Under the pieces are notes generated by a model. The model made no database searches. It worked only from the letters and a program-made list of their open reading frames with translations, and was not told the origin of the DNA. Positions 50,365 through 59,107 of a DNA stretch of 64,000 nt are shown here, in pieces (position 1 is the first letter of the stretch; every line of letters begins with the position of its first letter). Source of the stretch: Parageobacillus thermantarcticus (GTDB lineage Bacteria > Bacillota > Bacilli > Bacillales > Anoxybacillaceae); assembly GCF_900111865.1 (NCBI RefSeq), contig NZ_FOJS01000001.1:310001-374000 (forward strand), read 5' to 3'. A program made the position numbers and the translations under genes.

Positions 50365-50388
50365 CTAATTAGATATATATCTAATTAG
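50365..50388. promoter_or_regulatory. 24-bp perfect palindrome, probable operator of the ArsR-type gene
   Basis: The half-site CTAATTAGATAT is followed directly by its exact reverse complement. It covers the whole -10 hexamer of the promoter, the usual place for an ArsR-type operator. Confidence 0.8.
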
Positions 50389-50402
50389 TTGTCCGTTGTC
50401 AA
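50374..50402 (-). promoter_or_regulatory. Sigma-A promoter of the ArsR-type gene
   Basis: Minus strand TTGACA (50397-50402), 17-base spacer, TATATA (50374-50379), with the -10 at the centre of the palindrome. Confidence 0.8.
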
Positions 50403-50411
50403 CCTCTAGCA

Positions 50412-50446
50412 GATAAAAAATAAGGAGTAGAGAACATGTCTACTCC
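50412..50446 (-). terminator. Terminator of the ytzC operon
   Basis: GGAGTAGA/TCTACTCC stem (50424-50431 with 50439-50446) followed by TTATTTTTTATC on the minus strand. Confidence 0.78.
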
Positions 50447-50538
50447 ACGGTAACCGTTTGTTTCTGTCTTTAGTACTTTTTTTGGCAATTTTGTGTAGTT
50501 CACAAAAAAGCGCTTGTCGATTTCGACACTCTTTCCTT

Positions 50539-50703
50539 CTATTTTGCGCGCTGCTTCGCTTTTTGCGGCTGTCCGCCTGTTTGTTCGTACGCTTTTTTCG
50601 CTTGTTTTACCGGGTCAACATCTTTTCCTAATTCGATATCATCGTTGTTGATGCCGTTTCTCGTTTTTTGTTCAGGATTGTTTCGCTTCGAACGTTTTTT
50701 CAC
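50539..50703 (-). CDS. Small basic hypothetical protein downstream of ytzC
   Basis: 54 residues, too short for common ORF cut-offs. GTG start at 50703 with a strong AAGGAGGG site eight bases upstream, 14 bases after the ytzC stop, and a terminator downstream. It is rich in Lys, Arg, Gln and Asn (begins MKKRSKRNNPEQKTRNGINN) with an acidic middle (DDIELGKDVDP) and no hydrophobic core. The composition recalls minor small acid-soluble spore proteins, but no motif proves it. Confidence 0.75.
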   Translation of the reverse strand: MKKRSKRNNPEQKTRNGINNDDIELGKDVDPVKQAKKAYEQTGGQPQKAKQRAK

Positions 50704-50717
50704 GACGCGCTCCCTCC

Positions 50718-50981
50718 TTAATGATTGAGCAAAATCATTTCATTTTGCAATTGCTCGAGCTGCAAGCGCATCCGGTGCAATTGTTCGCGCTGTTGCGCAT
50801 TGCAACTAAGCGCCAAATGCGCCAAATCATTTACCGCGTTCTCCAGCATTTGCTGCGCTTGTGCATATTCTATGTCGTTGTAATGTTCTTGCTTTTGCGC
50901 CTCTGTATATTGCTCTTTCGCATAACGGATGACATCTTCGCAATGCTGGAGAAATTCAGCGACCGATTGCCGCGTTGCCAT
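50718..50981 (-). CDS. ytzC: YtzC, DUF2524 family protein
   Basis: 87 residues, almost entirely helical, beginning MATRQSVAEFLQHCEDVIRY and rich in Gln, Glu and Leu. It matches B. subtilis YtzC in start and length. The ATG at 50981 has TTGGAGGG upstream; the longer frame adds unsupported codons. Function unknown. It forms a two-gene unit with the 54-residue basic protein. Confidence 0.9.
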   Translation of the reverse strand: MATRQSVAEFLQHCEDVIRYAKEQYTEAQKQEHYNDIEYAQAQQMLENAVNDLAHLALSCNAQQREQLHRMRLQLEQLQNEMILLNH

Positions 50982-51136
50982 AGCATTCCCTCCAACTGTA
51001 TAATCGTTTATCTCATCTTTTAATGTGTGCATTTTATTTTGCGGATATCACGTGAATGATTGGCAATAGTCGATTTTTCTTAACAATCATGTTACAATGC
51101 TAAAATGATATGATTTTCGATAAGGAGGGAGCTGTT

Positions 51137-52099
51137 TTGCAACAGCCCAACCCATTTCCATATACAAACGACCATAAACGTTACCATACATGGAACTACC
51201 ATTTGCGGCAAACGTTTGGCTATAAAGTATTTAAAGTCGCTCTTGACGGCGGCTTTGACTGCCCAAACCGCGACGGGACGGTGGCCTATGGCGGCTGCAC
51301 GTTTTGTAGCGCAGCGGGGTCGGGCGATTTTGCCGGCAATCGCGCCGATGATCTTGTTACCCAATTTAATCAAATGAAAGAAAAAATGCACAAAAAATGG
51401 AAAAACGGAAGATATTTAGCTTATTTTCAGGCGTTCACGAATACACACGCTCCCGTAGACGTATTGCGGGAAAAATACGAAACTGTCTTAAACTTGGACG
51501 GAGTTGTCGGGCTGTCCATCGCCACGCGCCCGGACTGCCTTCCTGATGATGTCGTCGAATATTTGGCGGAACTGAACGAGCGCACGTATCTATGGATCGA
51601 GCTCGGGTTGCAGACGGTCCACGAGCGGACGGCGTTGCTGATCAACCGAGCCCACGATTTCCAATGTTTTGTCGATGGAGTCGAAAAACTGCGCAAACAT
51701 GGGATCCGCGTTTGCGCGCATATTATTAACGGGCTGCCGCTTGAGGATTACGATATGATGATGGAAACAGCGAGAACGGTAGCAAGCATGGACATTCAAG
51801 GGATCAAAATCCATTTGCTTCATTTATTAAAAGGGACGCCGATGGTAAAGCAATACGAAAAAGGATTAGTCCAATTTTTGTCATTTGAAGAATACGTAAA
51901 CCTTGTTTGCGATCAGCTGGAAATTTTGCCTCCGGAAATGATTGTGCACCGAATTACAGGAGACGGCCCAATCGATTTAATGATCGGACCAATGTGGAGC
52001 GTCAACAAATGGGAAGTGTTAAACGCAATTGATGCAGAACTTGAACGTCGCGACAGCTATCAAGGGAAGTATTACAAAAAAGAAGTGGTGAAACAATGA
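51137..52099 (+). CDS. ytqA: YtqA, radical SAM protein (tRNA wobble modification, MnmL)
   Basis: 320-residue radical SAM protein of the TIGR01212/YhcC family. Cluster-binding cysteines lie in the segment GFDCPNRDGTVAYGGCTFC (about residues 40-60). In B. subtilis, YtqA with YtqB provides a route to the 5-methylaminomethyl group on U34 of tRNA; I recall it as MnmL. That role is taken from literature memory and synteny. The start is the TTG at 51137 behind AAGGAGGGAG. Its TGA overlaps the ytqB ATG (ATGA). Confidence 0.9.
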   Translation: MQQPNPFPYTNDHKRYHTWNYHLRQTFGYKVFKVALDGGFDCPNRDGTVAYGGCTFCSAAGSGDFAGNRADDLVTQFNQMKEKMHKKWKNGRYLAYFQAFTNTHAPVDVLREKYETVLNLDGVVGLSIATRPDCLPDDVVEYLAELNERTYLWIELGLQTVHERTALLINRAHDFQCFVDGVEKLRKHGIRVCAHIINGLPLEDYDMMMETARTVASMDIQGIKIHLLHLLKGTPMVKQYEKGLVQFLSFEEYVNLVCDQLEILPPEMIVHRITGDGPIDLMIGPMWSVNKWEVLNAIDAELERRDSYQGKYYKKEVVKQ

Positions 52100-52671
52100 A
52101 ATTGGCGAAAATTCTCCCTTTTACGCGAACGTTGATGGACCTCGCCGTGAACGAAGGGGATATCGCCGTCGACGCCACGGTCGGAAACGGGCATGATACG
52201 CTTTATTTGGCACAGCGCGTAGGAGAATCCGGCCACGTGTTCGGCTTTGACATTCAAAAAGAAGCGATTGCGGCAACCACCGCCCGCCTTCAAGAACATA
52301 ACATGTTAAAGCGGGTGACGTTATTTCAAGCAAGCCACGATCAACTGATCGAAAAAATTCCCGCTATTTATCATGGCCGCATCACCGGGGCGATGTTTAA
52401 CCTCGGCTACTTGCCTGGCGGCGATAAACGGATTGTAACAAAACCGGATTCCACGATCCGCGCCATTGAACAATTGCTACAAATTATGGCGAAAGAGGGA
52501 ATCATCGTCATCGTCGTTTATCATGGCCATCCAGAAGGCGCAGTCGAACGCGACGCGCTTCTTCACTACACAAAAGCGATAGACCAAAAGCGGGCTCACG
52601 TATTAAAATATGAATTTATCAACCAAATGAATAACCCGCCCTTTATTATCGCGCTCGAAAAACGATCGTGA
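52096..52671 (+). CDS. mnmM: YtqB / MnmM, tRNA nm5(s2)U34 methyltransferase
   Basis: 191-residue class I SAM methyltransferase. The SAM motif is DATVGNGHDTLYLAQ (about residues 26-40) and the FNLGYLPGGDK motif is characteristic of the YtqB family. In B. subtilis YtqB (MnmM) methylates nm5s2U34 to mnm5s2U34 in tRNA. It overlaps ytqA by four bases, so the two are translationally coupled and probably act in the same modification. Confidence 0.94.
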   Translation: MKLAKILPFTRTLMDLAVNEGDIAVDATVGNGHDTLYLAQRVGESGHVFGFDIQKEAIAATTARLQEHNMLKRVTLFQASHDQLIEKIPAIYHGRITGAMFNLGYLPGGDKRIVTKPDSTIRAIEQLLQIMAKEGIIVIVVYHGHPEGAVERDALLHYTKAIDQKRAHVLKYEFINQMNNPPFIIALEKRS

Positions 52672-52702
52672 GGCTGTCCTCCCAATTGGAGCAGCCTCTT
52701 TA
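52670..52702 (+). terminator. Terminator of ytqAB
   Basis: GAGGCTG...CAGCCTC stem (52670-52676 with 52692-52698) with an inner CTCC/GGAG pairing, then TTTATTTT. It overlaps the ytqB stop and adjoins the convergent ytpB end. Confidence 0.75.
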
Positions 52703-53779
52703 TTTTGCGATGAAGGAGCGCTTTTTTTGCCATAACCGATATGCTTTTCCGTTCCAATAAAAAAACCAAGAGATGATTCCGCCAGCCCGAACAAGCCTTT
52801 TCGCAAGACGGCGCAGTTCTTTTTGTTTTTTCACTTTTTCATCCGATAAATATAAGCCGAGCAACCCGCGATGAATAAGGCGGTGAAAGTCCCCATGCGG
52901 CAATTCATTCACATGGCGGTCCGCCTCTTCAATAAAATGGCAAAGCCGCTCTAACAACACGGACTCATTTGGATAATAAAAACAAAAATTTAAATCTCCT
53001 CCCAAGCGATCTTCCTCTTGGTCAATAAAGTAATCAAGCAAAATATGCAGCCCTTGAATATACGGAAAATAACCGTCACGTATTTGCTTTGCCATTTCCT
53101 CATGAAACGTTTCGGCAAACGCGTAGGCAACTAAGCAAAAAATGCCTAGCGTAGAGCCGGAACAAGCAGAAAACTCATACCATTCCATCGGCGGAAGCTG
53201 ATCTTTATATTGCTTGAACCACTTTTCGAGGCGAGGGACACGCTCCTCGACATTCACATGTTTATGTACTTGCAAATCACAATAATATCCAGCCAATTCA
53301 TGCAAAAACGGAACAATTTTATCGTAATGCGTTACTTTCTTTAAAACGCTTTGACACGTTCGTACAAGGTCATGTAAATAGCCGCCATCGTCTTGTTCTT
53401 GGCGGTGCCGATAATAATTCGAAACGCCGGCATCAATCGATAAAGCGTCAGGCATCGATTCATGCAAGGCGCGAAAATCAAGGGGATCCAATGAAGTGCT
53501 TCGATCGCATAAATTATCTAAGTAATCGCTGATCGTTTGATAGGCAACAATAAAACGAATGCACTCTTCCATGTTTTCTCCTGCTAACAACGATAAAATC
53601 GAGCCGCCTTCACAGTGAAACGTTTTTGTTTCAATGCTCGCCAACGCTTGTTTGCGAAGTTCCGCGTCTGGAATATTTTGTGCTCTTTGTTTCCAATATG
53701 CCAATTCGCGATGCACAACTGGAAAAACGTCGCGATATACTTTTTTCATAAGAGTGATCGGATGTGTCGGAATTTTCAA
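52700..53779 (-). CDS. ytpB: Tetraprenyl-beta-curcumene synthase YtpB
   Basis: 359 residues of the DUF2600/YtpB family of large terpene synthases. Asp-rich segments ISDYLDNLCDRS (about residues 80-91) and DYFIDQEEDR (about residue 243) probably bind Mg-diphosphate. B. subtilis YtpB converts heptaprenyl or tetraprenyl diphosphates to curcumene-type terpenes, precursors of the membrane sesquarterpenes. The start is the TTG at 53779, four bases after AGGTGAG; the ATG at 53827 has no RBS and would overlap ytpA. It follows ytpA by 29 bases. Confidence 0.92.
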   Translation of the reverse strand: MKIPTHPITLMKKVYRDVFPVVHRELAYWKQRAQNIPDAELRKQALASIETKTFHCEGGSILSLLAGENMEECIRFIVAYQTISDYLDNLCDRSTSLDPLDFRALHESMPDALSIDAGVSNYYRHRQEQDDGGYLHDLVRTCQSVLKKVTHYDKIVPFLHELAGYYCDLQVHKHVNVEERVPRLEKWFKQYKDQLPPMEWYEFSACSGSTLGIFCLVAYAFAETFHEEMAKQIRDGYFPYIQGLHILLDYFIDQEEDRLGGDLNFCFYYPNESVLLERLCHFIEEADRHVNELPHGDFHRLIHRGLLGLYLSDEKVKKQKELRRLAKRLVRAGGIISWFFYWNGKAYRLWQKKRSFIAK

Positions 53780-53808
53780 TTGGCTCACCTCAGATGCGTT
53801 TGCGTTAT

Positions 53809-54600
53809 CTAACGATACAGTCGGCATTGTGTATCTAAAAACGATTTTGCATATAAGAAAACATCTTCTCGCTCCGGTTCATTAAAAATTTCATGGTATA
53901 ATTTGTTCCATTCTTTATACACTTTTTCCGATATCGGCAAACGGTCGAACCATTCTTTTACTGCTGTTTTATCGACAATTTTATCGTCCCCGCCTTGCAT
54001 CAGCAACAACGGAATATCAGGAAATCGCTGAATACGGCGGGAAGCCAATTCCATCGCCTTTATTAGTTCGCGGTACCAACGAACAGATACTTTCGTTACA
54101 TACAGTTCATCCTGTTTATCCGCCTCATGCACTTCTTTATTTCTTGTCGCTAACTCGACAGACAAACCCGAATCGATTAAAAGGGATGGAGCAATATAAT
54201 TCAATACTCTTGATAACATATCAAGCCCTTTGGAAGGATACGACACAAGCCCTAAACACGGGGAGGACAGAACAACGCCTTGCACAGGAAGCCTTTTTTC
54301 TTGCAATGCGCGGATGGCGACAAGCCCTCCCATACTATGTCCAAGGAGAAACACCGGTACATGAAATTGTCTCGCTTCTATGATCCAATCGGCGACCTCA
54401 TTAATATATTCATCGAACGACTGAATATGTCCGCGTTTTCTTCTCGTCGCCCGCCCTTGTCCAGGCAAATCGCCTGCGACAACGTGATAACCGCTTTTTA
54501 CCAACTGTTCAATCAGCCATTTATAACGCCCGTGATGCTCTGCCGCACCGTGGACAATCACAACCGTTCCTTTTCCTTCATTTGCTTCCCATGTCCACAT
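53809..54600 (-). CDS. ytpA: YtpA, lysophospholipase-like alpha/beta hydrolase
   Basis: 263-residue serine hydrolase. The nucleophile motif is GHSMGGL (Ser about residue 88), the oxyanion region HGAAEHHGRY lies near residue 19, and the MQGGDDKIVD aspartate and a late histidine complete the triad. In B. subtilis ytpA is linked to formation of the lysophospholipid antibiotic bacilysocin. The start is the ATG at 54600, behind GGAGGAG; the frame continues upstream as a shadow of ytoA. It is first in the ytpAB pair and divergent from ytoA. Confidence 0.92.
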   Translation of the reverse strand: MWTWEANEGKGTVVIVHGAAEHHGRYKWLIEQLVKSGYHVVAGDLPGQGRATRRKRGHIQSFDEYINEVADWIIEARQFHVPVFLLGHSMGGLVAIRALQEKRLPVQGVVLSSPCLGLVSYPSKGLDMLSRVLNYIAPSLLIDSGLSVELATRNKEVHEADKQDELYVTKVSVRWYRELIKAMELASRRIQRFPDIPLLLMQGGDDKIVDKTAVKEWFDRLPISEKVYKEWNKLYHEIFNEPEREDVFLYAKSFLDTQCRLYR

Positions 54601-54687
54601 CGTGCAATCTCCTCCGTTTACGAATCGTGCCACTATCTGTACAATAATAATACCGAACCATTTTATAAAAGGAAAGGGACGAAGCGT

Positions 54688-55209
54688 ATGATTTATCCGT
54701 ACAAAGGAAAATCTCCGAAAATCGCGGAATCTGCCTTTATCGCCGATTATGTCACCATTACCGGCGATGTCGTCATCGGAGAAGAAACAAGCATTTGGTT
54801 TAACACCGTGATTCGCGGAGATGTCGCTCCAACCATTATCGGCAATCGCGTCAATATTCAAGATAACTCCGTTTTGCATCAAAGCCCAAACAATCCGCTG
54901 ATTATTGAGGATGGCGTAACGGTCGGCCACCAAGTGATTTTGCATAGCGCCATCATCCGAAAAAACGCTTTAATCGGCATGGGCTCGATTATTCTCGATG
55001 GCGCGGAAATTGGCGAAGGGGCGTTTATCGGCGCCGGAAGCCTTGTCCCGCAAGGAAAAAAAATTCCCCCGCACACGCTCGCGTTTGGCCGGCCCGCTAA
55101 AGTCATTCGCGAACTGACCGACGAAGATGTCCGTGAGATGGAACGAATCCGCCGTGAATATGTAGAAAAAGGGCAATATTATAAATCGTTGCAGCAAGAT
55201 AAACAATAA
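54688..55209 (+). CDS. ytoA: YtoA, gamma-class carbonic anhydrase-like hexapeptide protein
   Basis: 173 residues forming a left-handed beta-helix from hexapeptide repeats (about residues 15-140), with a C-terminal helix. The gamma-CA metal histidines are probably in NSVLHQS and GHQVILHSAII, and the Arg/Asp pair in VIRGDVAPTI is present. Whether it has carbonic anhydrase activity is not known. The start is the ATG at 54688 behind AAAGGGA; the longer plus-strand frame from 54280 is a shadow of ytpA. It ends at the terminator at 55334. Confidence 0.92.
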   Translation: MIYPYKGKSPKIAESAFIADYVTITGDVVIGEETSIWFNTVIRGDVAPTIIGNRVNIQDNSVLHQSPNNPLIIEDGVTVGHQVILHSAIIRKNALIGMGSIILDGAEIGEGAFIGAGSLVPQGKKIPPHTLAFGRPAKVIRELTDEDVREMERIRREYVEKGQYYKSLQQDKQ

Positions 55210-55333
55210 TGGAAACGCCGAGCAGACCGATTCGCTATAACGGGATATTAACCAAGTTATTTAACGGGCCGCAGACAGAGAAAATAAAAAAGCGGTGAAA
55301 TCTGATTGTTTGAAATACATGGATGCAAATAGG

Positions 55334-55386
55334 AAGACAGGCATCGCCTAGCCTCCGATTAAATAGGCTGGGAATGCCTGTCTTTT
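55334..55386 (+). terminator. Terminator of ytoA, embedded in the asnB 3' end
   Basis: Long two-part stem (AGACAGGCAT...ATGCCTGTCT with inner TAGCCT/AGGCTA) followed by TTTTTT on the plus strand. The last codons and stop of asnB lie inside it. Confidence 0.8.
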
Positions 55387-57256
55387 TTATATAGGCGAAA
55401 AAAATCATACTTCTTTTCAATATAGACTTGATGCCAAACCATAAATGCTAGCACGGTCCAAATTTTGCGGCTATGATCCGCCTTATTGGCGCAATGCTCT
55501 TCTAACAGACGATATAACACGTCTTTATGGAATAAATGTTCAGTTTCGCTTTCTTTGATAATCGTTTTTGCCCAATCATACATTTCATTTTTCAGCCAAT
55601 GGCGAATCGGTACCGGAAAACCAAGCTTTTTGCGATGAAGAACATGCTCCGGGACAATGCCTTCTGCCGCTTTGCGCAAAATATATTCGTTGTATTATTG
55701 GCCGTTTTCATTTCCGGCGGAATTTTTGCCGCCACTTCAAAGACAGCCTTGTCTAAAAATGGGACGCGCAATTCCAATGAATGTGCCATCGTCATTTTAT
55801 CCGCCTTCAGCAAAATATCCCCGCGCAGCCACGTATGGATATCGATATATTGCATTCGATTCACCGGCGGGTAATGGGTTGTCTCTTCATAAAACGGGCG
55901 GGTTATCACTGTATATTCCAACCCATGTTTGTACGGTTTCAACAATCTTTCCTTTTCTTCTTCGCTATACATTTTCGCATTTCCAATGTAACGTTCTTCC
56001 ATCGGAGTTAATCCGCGCTCAATAAAGCTTTTTCCTTTCACCCCTTCCGGAAGCATAGAAGCGATGGCGCGCAATGCAGGCTTTACCACATCAGGAATTA
56101 GCGCAAACACTTTTAATGACTGCGGTTCGCAATAAATGTTGTACCCGCCAAATAACTCATCTGCTCCTTCCCCAGAAAGCACAACCGTTACATGCTTTCT
56201 CGCTTCACGGGCGACGAAATAAAGCGGAACAGCTGCTGGATCAGCAAGCGGATCATCCATATGCCACATAATCTTTGGCAATTCTTCCATGTATTCTTCT
56301 GGCGAAATAACATAGCTAATGTTTTCGACTCCTAATTTTTCCGCTGTTTCTTCCGCAACCGCTATTTCGTTAAACCCTTCCCATTCAAAACCGACCGAAA
56401 AAGTCTTTATGTTCGGGTGGAATTGCTTAGCAATCGAAACGATCAGAGAAGAATCAATGCCGCCCGATAAAAACGCACCAACCGGCACATCACTGCGCAT
56501 ATGAACACGTACAGAATCAAATAAAACATCGCGAATCTCTTTCACTAATTCGTCTTCTGATTTCCATACAGGATGAAAGCCCGCTTTCCAATAACGATGC
56601 ACCGTTAATTTTTCGCCGATTTTCTTTTTGATATAATGACCTGGCTCCAACTTTCTAATACCAACAGACATCGTCATTGGTTCAGGCACATATTGGAATG
56701 TTAAATAATGCTGAAGCGCATCATAATGAAGAACATCCTGTTCCATTGCATGCAAAATGCTTTTCTTTTCCGAGGCAAAAAACGTCCGCCCCTCTTCCTC
56801 TAAATAGAAAAACGGCTTAATGCCGAATGGGTCGCGCGCGGCAAAAATGGTTTTTTCTTCTTTATCCCAAATGACAAACGCAAACATGCCGCGAAGCTTC
56901 TCTACCGCTTTTTCTCTTTCAGCGCTGTAAAGGGCGATAATGACTTCTGTATCCGAATTGGTGGTGAATTCATATCCTTTTTCTTCTAACTCGTTCCGAA
57001 GCTCCAGGTAATTGTAAATTTCACCATTAAAAATAATCCAATACCGCTCATTTTCATAAGAAAGCGGCTGCCGGCCTGCTTCCAAATCGATGATGCTTAA
57101 GCGGCGGAATCCGAAATGGACATATTCATCAAAATAATACCCTTGATCATCCGGGCCGCGATATGTAATCATATCATTCATCTCTTCGAACGTGTTCTGC
57201 CATTGTTCGTCTGGCATTTTCGGCTCATCATGAACGCATCCGATAAACCCGCACAT
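55359..57256 (-). pseudogene. asnB: Asparagine synthetase (glutamine-hydrolysing), interrupted by a frameshift
   Basis: Class II asparagine synthetase, which makes asparagine from aspartate, ATP and glutamine. The reading frame from the ATG at 57256 begins MCGFIGCV, so the catalytic Cys is at position 2 and exposed after Met removal. It runs through the glutaminase domain (about residues 2-200) and the ATP-pyrophosphatase motif LSGGIDSS. At 55686-55687 one T (plus strand) is missing: the frame reads NNTTNIFCAKRQ where the family has TTKYILRKAAEG. The correct C-terminus continues in the next frame (55679-55359, RKAAEGIVPEHVLHRKKLGF). The truncated product would lose about 106 residues and gain about 30 foreign ones, ending at 55592. 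The joined length (about 630) is normal. A sequencing error is possible. Confidence 0.9.
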
Positions 57257-57395
57257 GTTTTGTTCCACCTACTCCCTTAATCCCCATTAGTTATACCATA
57301 CATAATAGGACTATAACATTTTATTTACTTTTTTGAAACAATTGTTACTAATTTTTTTCTAATGTTTTTTTTTCGTTACAATCATCCTTGATTCG

Positions 57396-57434
57396 GCCAA
57401 AAAAAGAGAGCTACATCACTGTAACTCCCTTTTT
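57396..57434 (-). terminator. Terminator of metK
   Basis: 9-bp stem with two G-U pairs in minus-strand RNA (57406-57414 with 57421-57429), then TTTTTTTGG. Confidence 0.75.
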
Positions 57435-57441
57435 CATATTA

Positions 57442-58653
57442 TTATTGTTTCGCTAACGCAAGAGCTTGCTCTTTCAATGTTTCCGCTTTATCTGTACGTT
57501 CCCACGGAAGATCGATGTCCGTGCGTCCGAAATGGCCATAAGCCGCTGTTTGTTTATAAATCGGGCGGCGCAAATCCAACATTTTAATAATGCCGGCTGG
57601 ACGAAGATCAAAATTGTTGCGCACCACTTCAATTAAAATGTCTTCCGATACTTTTCCGGTGCCGAACGTATCAATGGAAATGGAAACAGGTCTTGCAACA
57701 CCGATCGCATATGCCAGCTGCACTTCACATTTATCCGCAAGTCCCGCTGCAACGATATTTTTTGCCACATAACGCGCTGCATAAGCTGCGGAACGGTCCA
57801 CTTTTGTCGGATCTTTTCCAGAAAAGGCACCGCCGCCGTGACGGGCATAGCCGCCATACGTATCAACGATAATTTTTCGCCCTGTTAAACCAGCGTCCCC
57901 TTGAGGTCCGCCGATGACGAAACGGCCTGTCGGATTAATGAAATATTTTGTGTTTTCATCGATCAGTTCTGCTGGCACGACTTGCTTAATGACATGTTCT
58001 TTAATATCGCGTTCAATTTGTTCTTGTGTAATTTCCGGATGATGCTGCGCTGATACAACGATTGTGTCGACGCGCACCGGTTTGTCATTTTCGTCGTATT
58101 CGATCGTTACTTGCGTTTTGCCGTCCGGACGCAAATATGGCAAAATGTCTTTTTTGCGCACTTCTGCCAAACGGCGAGCTAAACGATGTGCCAAGGAAAT
58201 CGGAAGCGGCATTAATTCTTCTGTTTCATTGCAGGCAAACCCAAACATTAACCCTTGGTCTCCGGCACCGATCGCTTCAATTTCCTCGTCAGTCATCTGA
58301 CCTTCGCGGGCTTCTAACGCCTTATCGACTCCCATCGCGATATCCGGAGACTGTTCGTCAATCGATGTCAATACGGCGCAAGTATCTGCGTCAAAACCGA
58401 ATTTCGCGCGGGTATAACCAATTTCGCGAACGGTGTCGCGAACGATTTTCGGGATATCGACATATGTCGATGTCGTAATTTCCCCGCTTACGAGCACAAG
58501 CCCTGTCGTAACGCTCGTTTCACATGCAACGCGAGCATTAGGGTCTTTCGCCAAAATGGCATCTAAAATCGCATCGGAAATTTGGTCACAAATTTTGTCA
58601 GGATGACCTTCCGTTACAGATTCCGAAGTAAATAAACGTCTTTTTTTTGACAT
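57442..58653 (-). CDS. metK: S-adenosylmethionine synthetase
   Basis: 403 residues, making SAM from methionine and ATP. Signature motifs are [20 protein letters not shown] near the N-terminus, [10 protein letters not shown] (about residues 120-129) and [19 protein letters not shown] (about residues 265-283). The start is the ATG at 58653 (MSKKRRLF), ten bases after GAGGAGG. It is under control of the SAM-I riboswitch upstream, closing a feedback loop on its own product. It supplies SAM to TrmB, YtqA and YtqB in this window. Confidence 0.98.
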   Translation of the reverse strand: MSKKRRLFTSESVTEGHPDKICDQISDAILDAILAKDPNARVACETSVTTGLVLVSGEITTSTYVDIPKIVRDTVREIGYTRAKFGFDADTCAVLTSIDEQSPDIAMGVDKALEAREGQMTDEEIEAIGAGDQGLMFGFACNETEELMPLPISLAHRLARRLAEVRKKDILPYLRPDGKTQVTIEYDENDKPVRVDTIVVSAQHHPEITQEQIERDIKEHVIKQVVPAELIDENTKYFINPTGRFVIGGPQGDAGLTGRKIIVDTYGGYARHGGGAFSGKDPTKVDRSAAYAARYVAKNIVAAGLADKCEVQLAYAIGVARPVSISIDTFGTGKVSEDILIEVVRNNFDLRPAGIIKMLDLRRPIYKQTAAYGHFGRTDIDLPWERTDKAETLKEQALALAKQ

Positions 58654-58750
58654 TCGGCAGTTTCCTCCTCTTTTCATAATCGAACGTCTAAATTAGCGGC
58701 ATTCCCGCAAACTGCAGATGACACGGTACTCATTCCCTATTTATACATAT

Positions 58751-58781
58751 AAAAAACCTTTCCTGTAACGGTGAGGAAAGG
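58751..58781 (-). terminator. Riboswitch-controlled terminator before metK
   Basis: 8-bp stem CCTTTCCT/AGGAAAGG (58757-58764 with 58774-58781) followed by six T on the minus strand. It is the expression platform of the S-box. Confidence 0.9.
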
Positions 58782-58807
58782 TCATTGCAATCGTATTGCT
58801 CCTTTCA

Positions 58808-58922
58808 CTCTTATCGTTCAAGGACGCTGCCTTGCCACAGGTTAGCACCATTTCACACATTTCTAGTTGTGACGGTTGCTGGGTTTCATCGGGCCTGTCC
58901 CTCCACCGACTCGGGATAAGAG
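58808..58922 (-). promoter_or_regulatory. SAM-I riboswitch (S-box) of metK
   Basis: On the minus strand P1 pairs CTCTTATC with GATAAGAG (58915-58922 with 58808-58815). The conserved GGTGGAGGGAC..GGCCCGATGAAACCCAGCAACC core and GGTGCTAA junction are present. SAM binding would favour the downstream terminator. Confidence 0.95.
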
Positions 58923-58939
58923 TATCCGTTCAATGAGTT

Positions 58940-58969
58940 ATCTTATCGTAATTAAATAAAGAAAGTCAA
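58940..58969 (-). promoter_or_regulatory. Promoter of the metK S-box transcript
   Basis: Minus strand TTGACT (58964-58969), 18-base spacer, TAAGAT (58940-58945). Confidence 0.6.
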
Positions 58970-59057
58970 CAAAATTAGACAAATTTTTTATAAACAAAAA
59001 TAAGGAAAATAAATAAAAGAAATTTATGATAAATAGTATGGACTAATAATGAAAATG

Positions 59058-59066
59058 TGTTATACT
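59058..59066 (+). promoter_or_regulatory. Extended -10 promoter of pckA
   Basis: TGTTATACT (TGnTATACT) about 42 bases before the pckA start. The -35 is weak. In B. subtilis pckA is repressed by CcpN during glycolysis; I do not see a sure CcpN site here. Confidence 0.5.
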
Positions 59067-59107
59067 ATTTGCAGATATCATTAAAAATAAAAAGGCAGGT
59101 TTTGAAG

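Noticed and set aside
54280-54690. Long plus-strand frame leading into ytoA, and the matching minus-strand extension of ytpA
   Set aside because: Both are shadows of the opposite gene. Good ribosome-binding sites and family starts are at 54688 (ytoA) and 54600 (ytpA).
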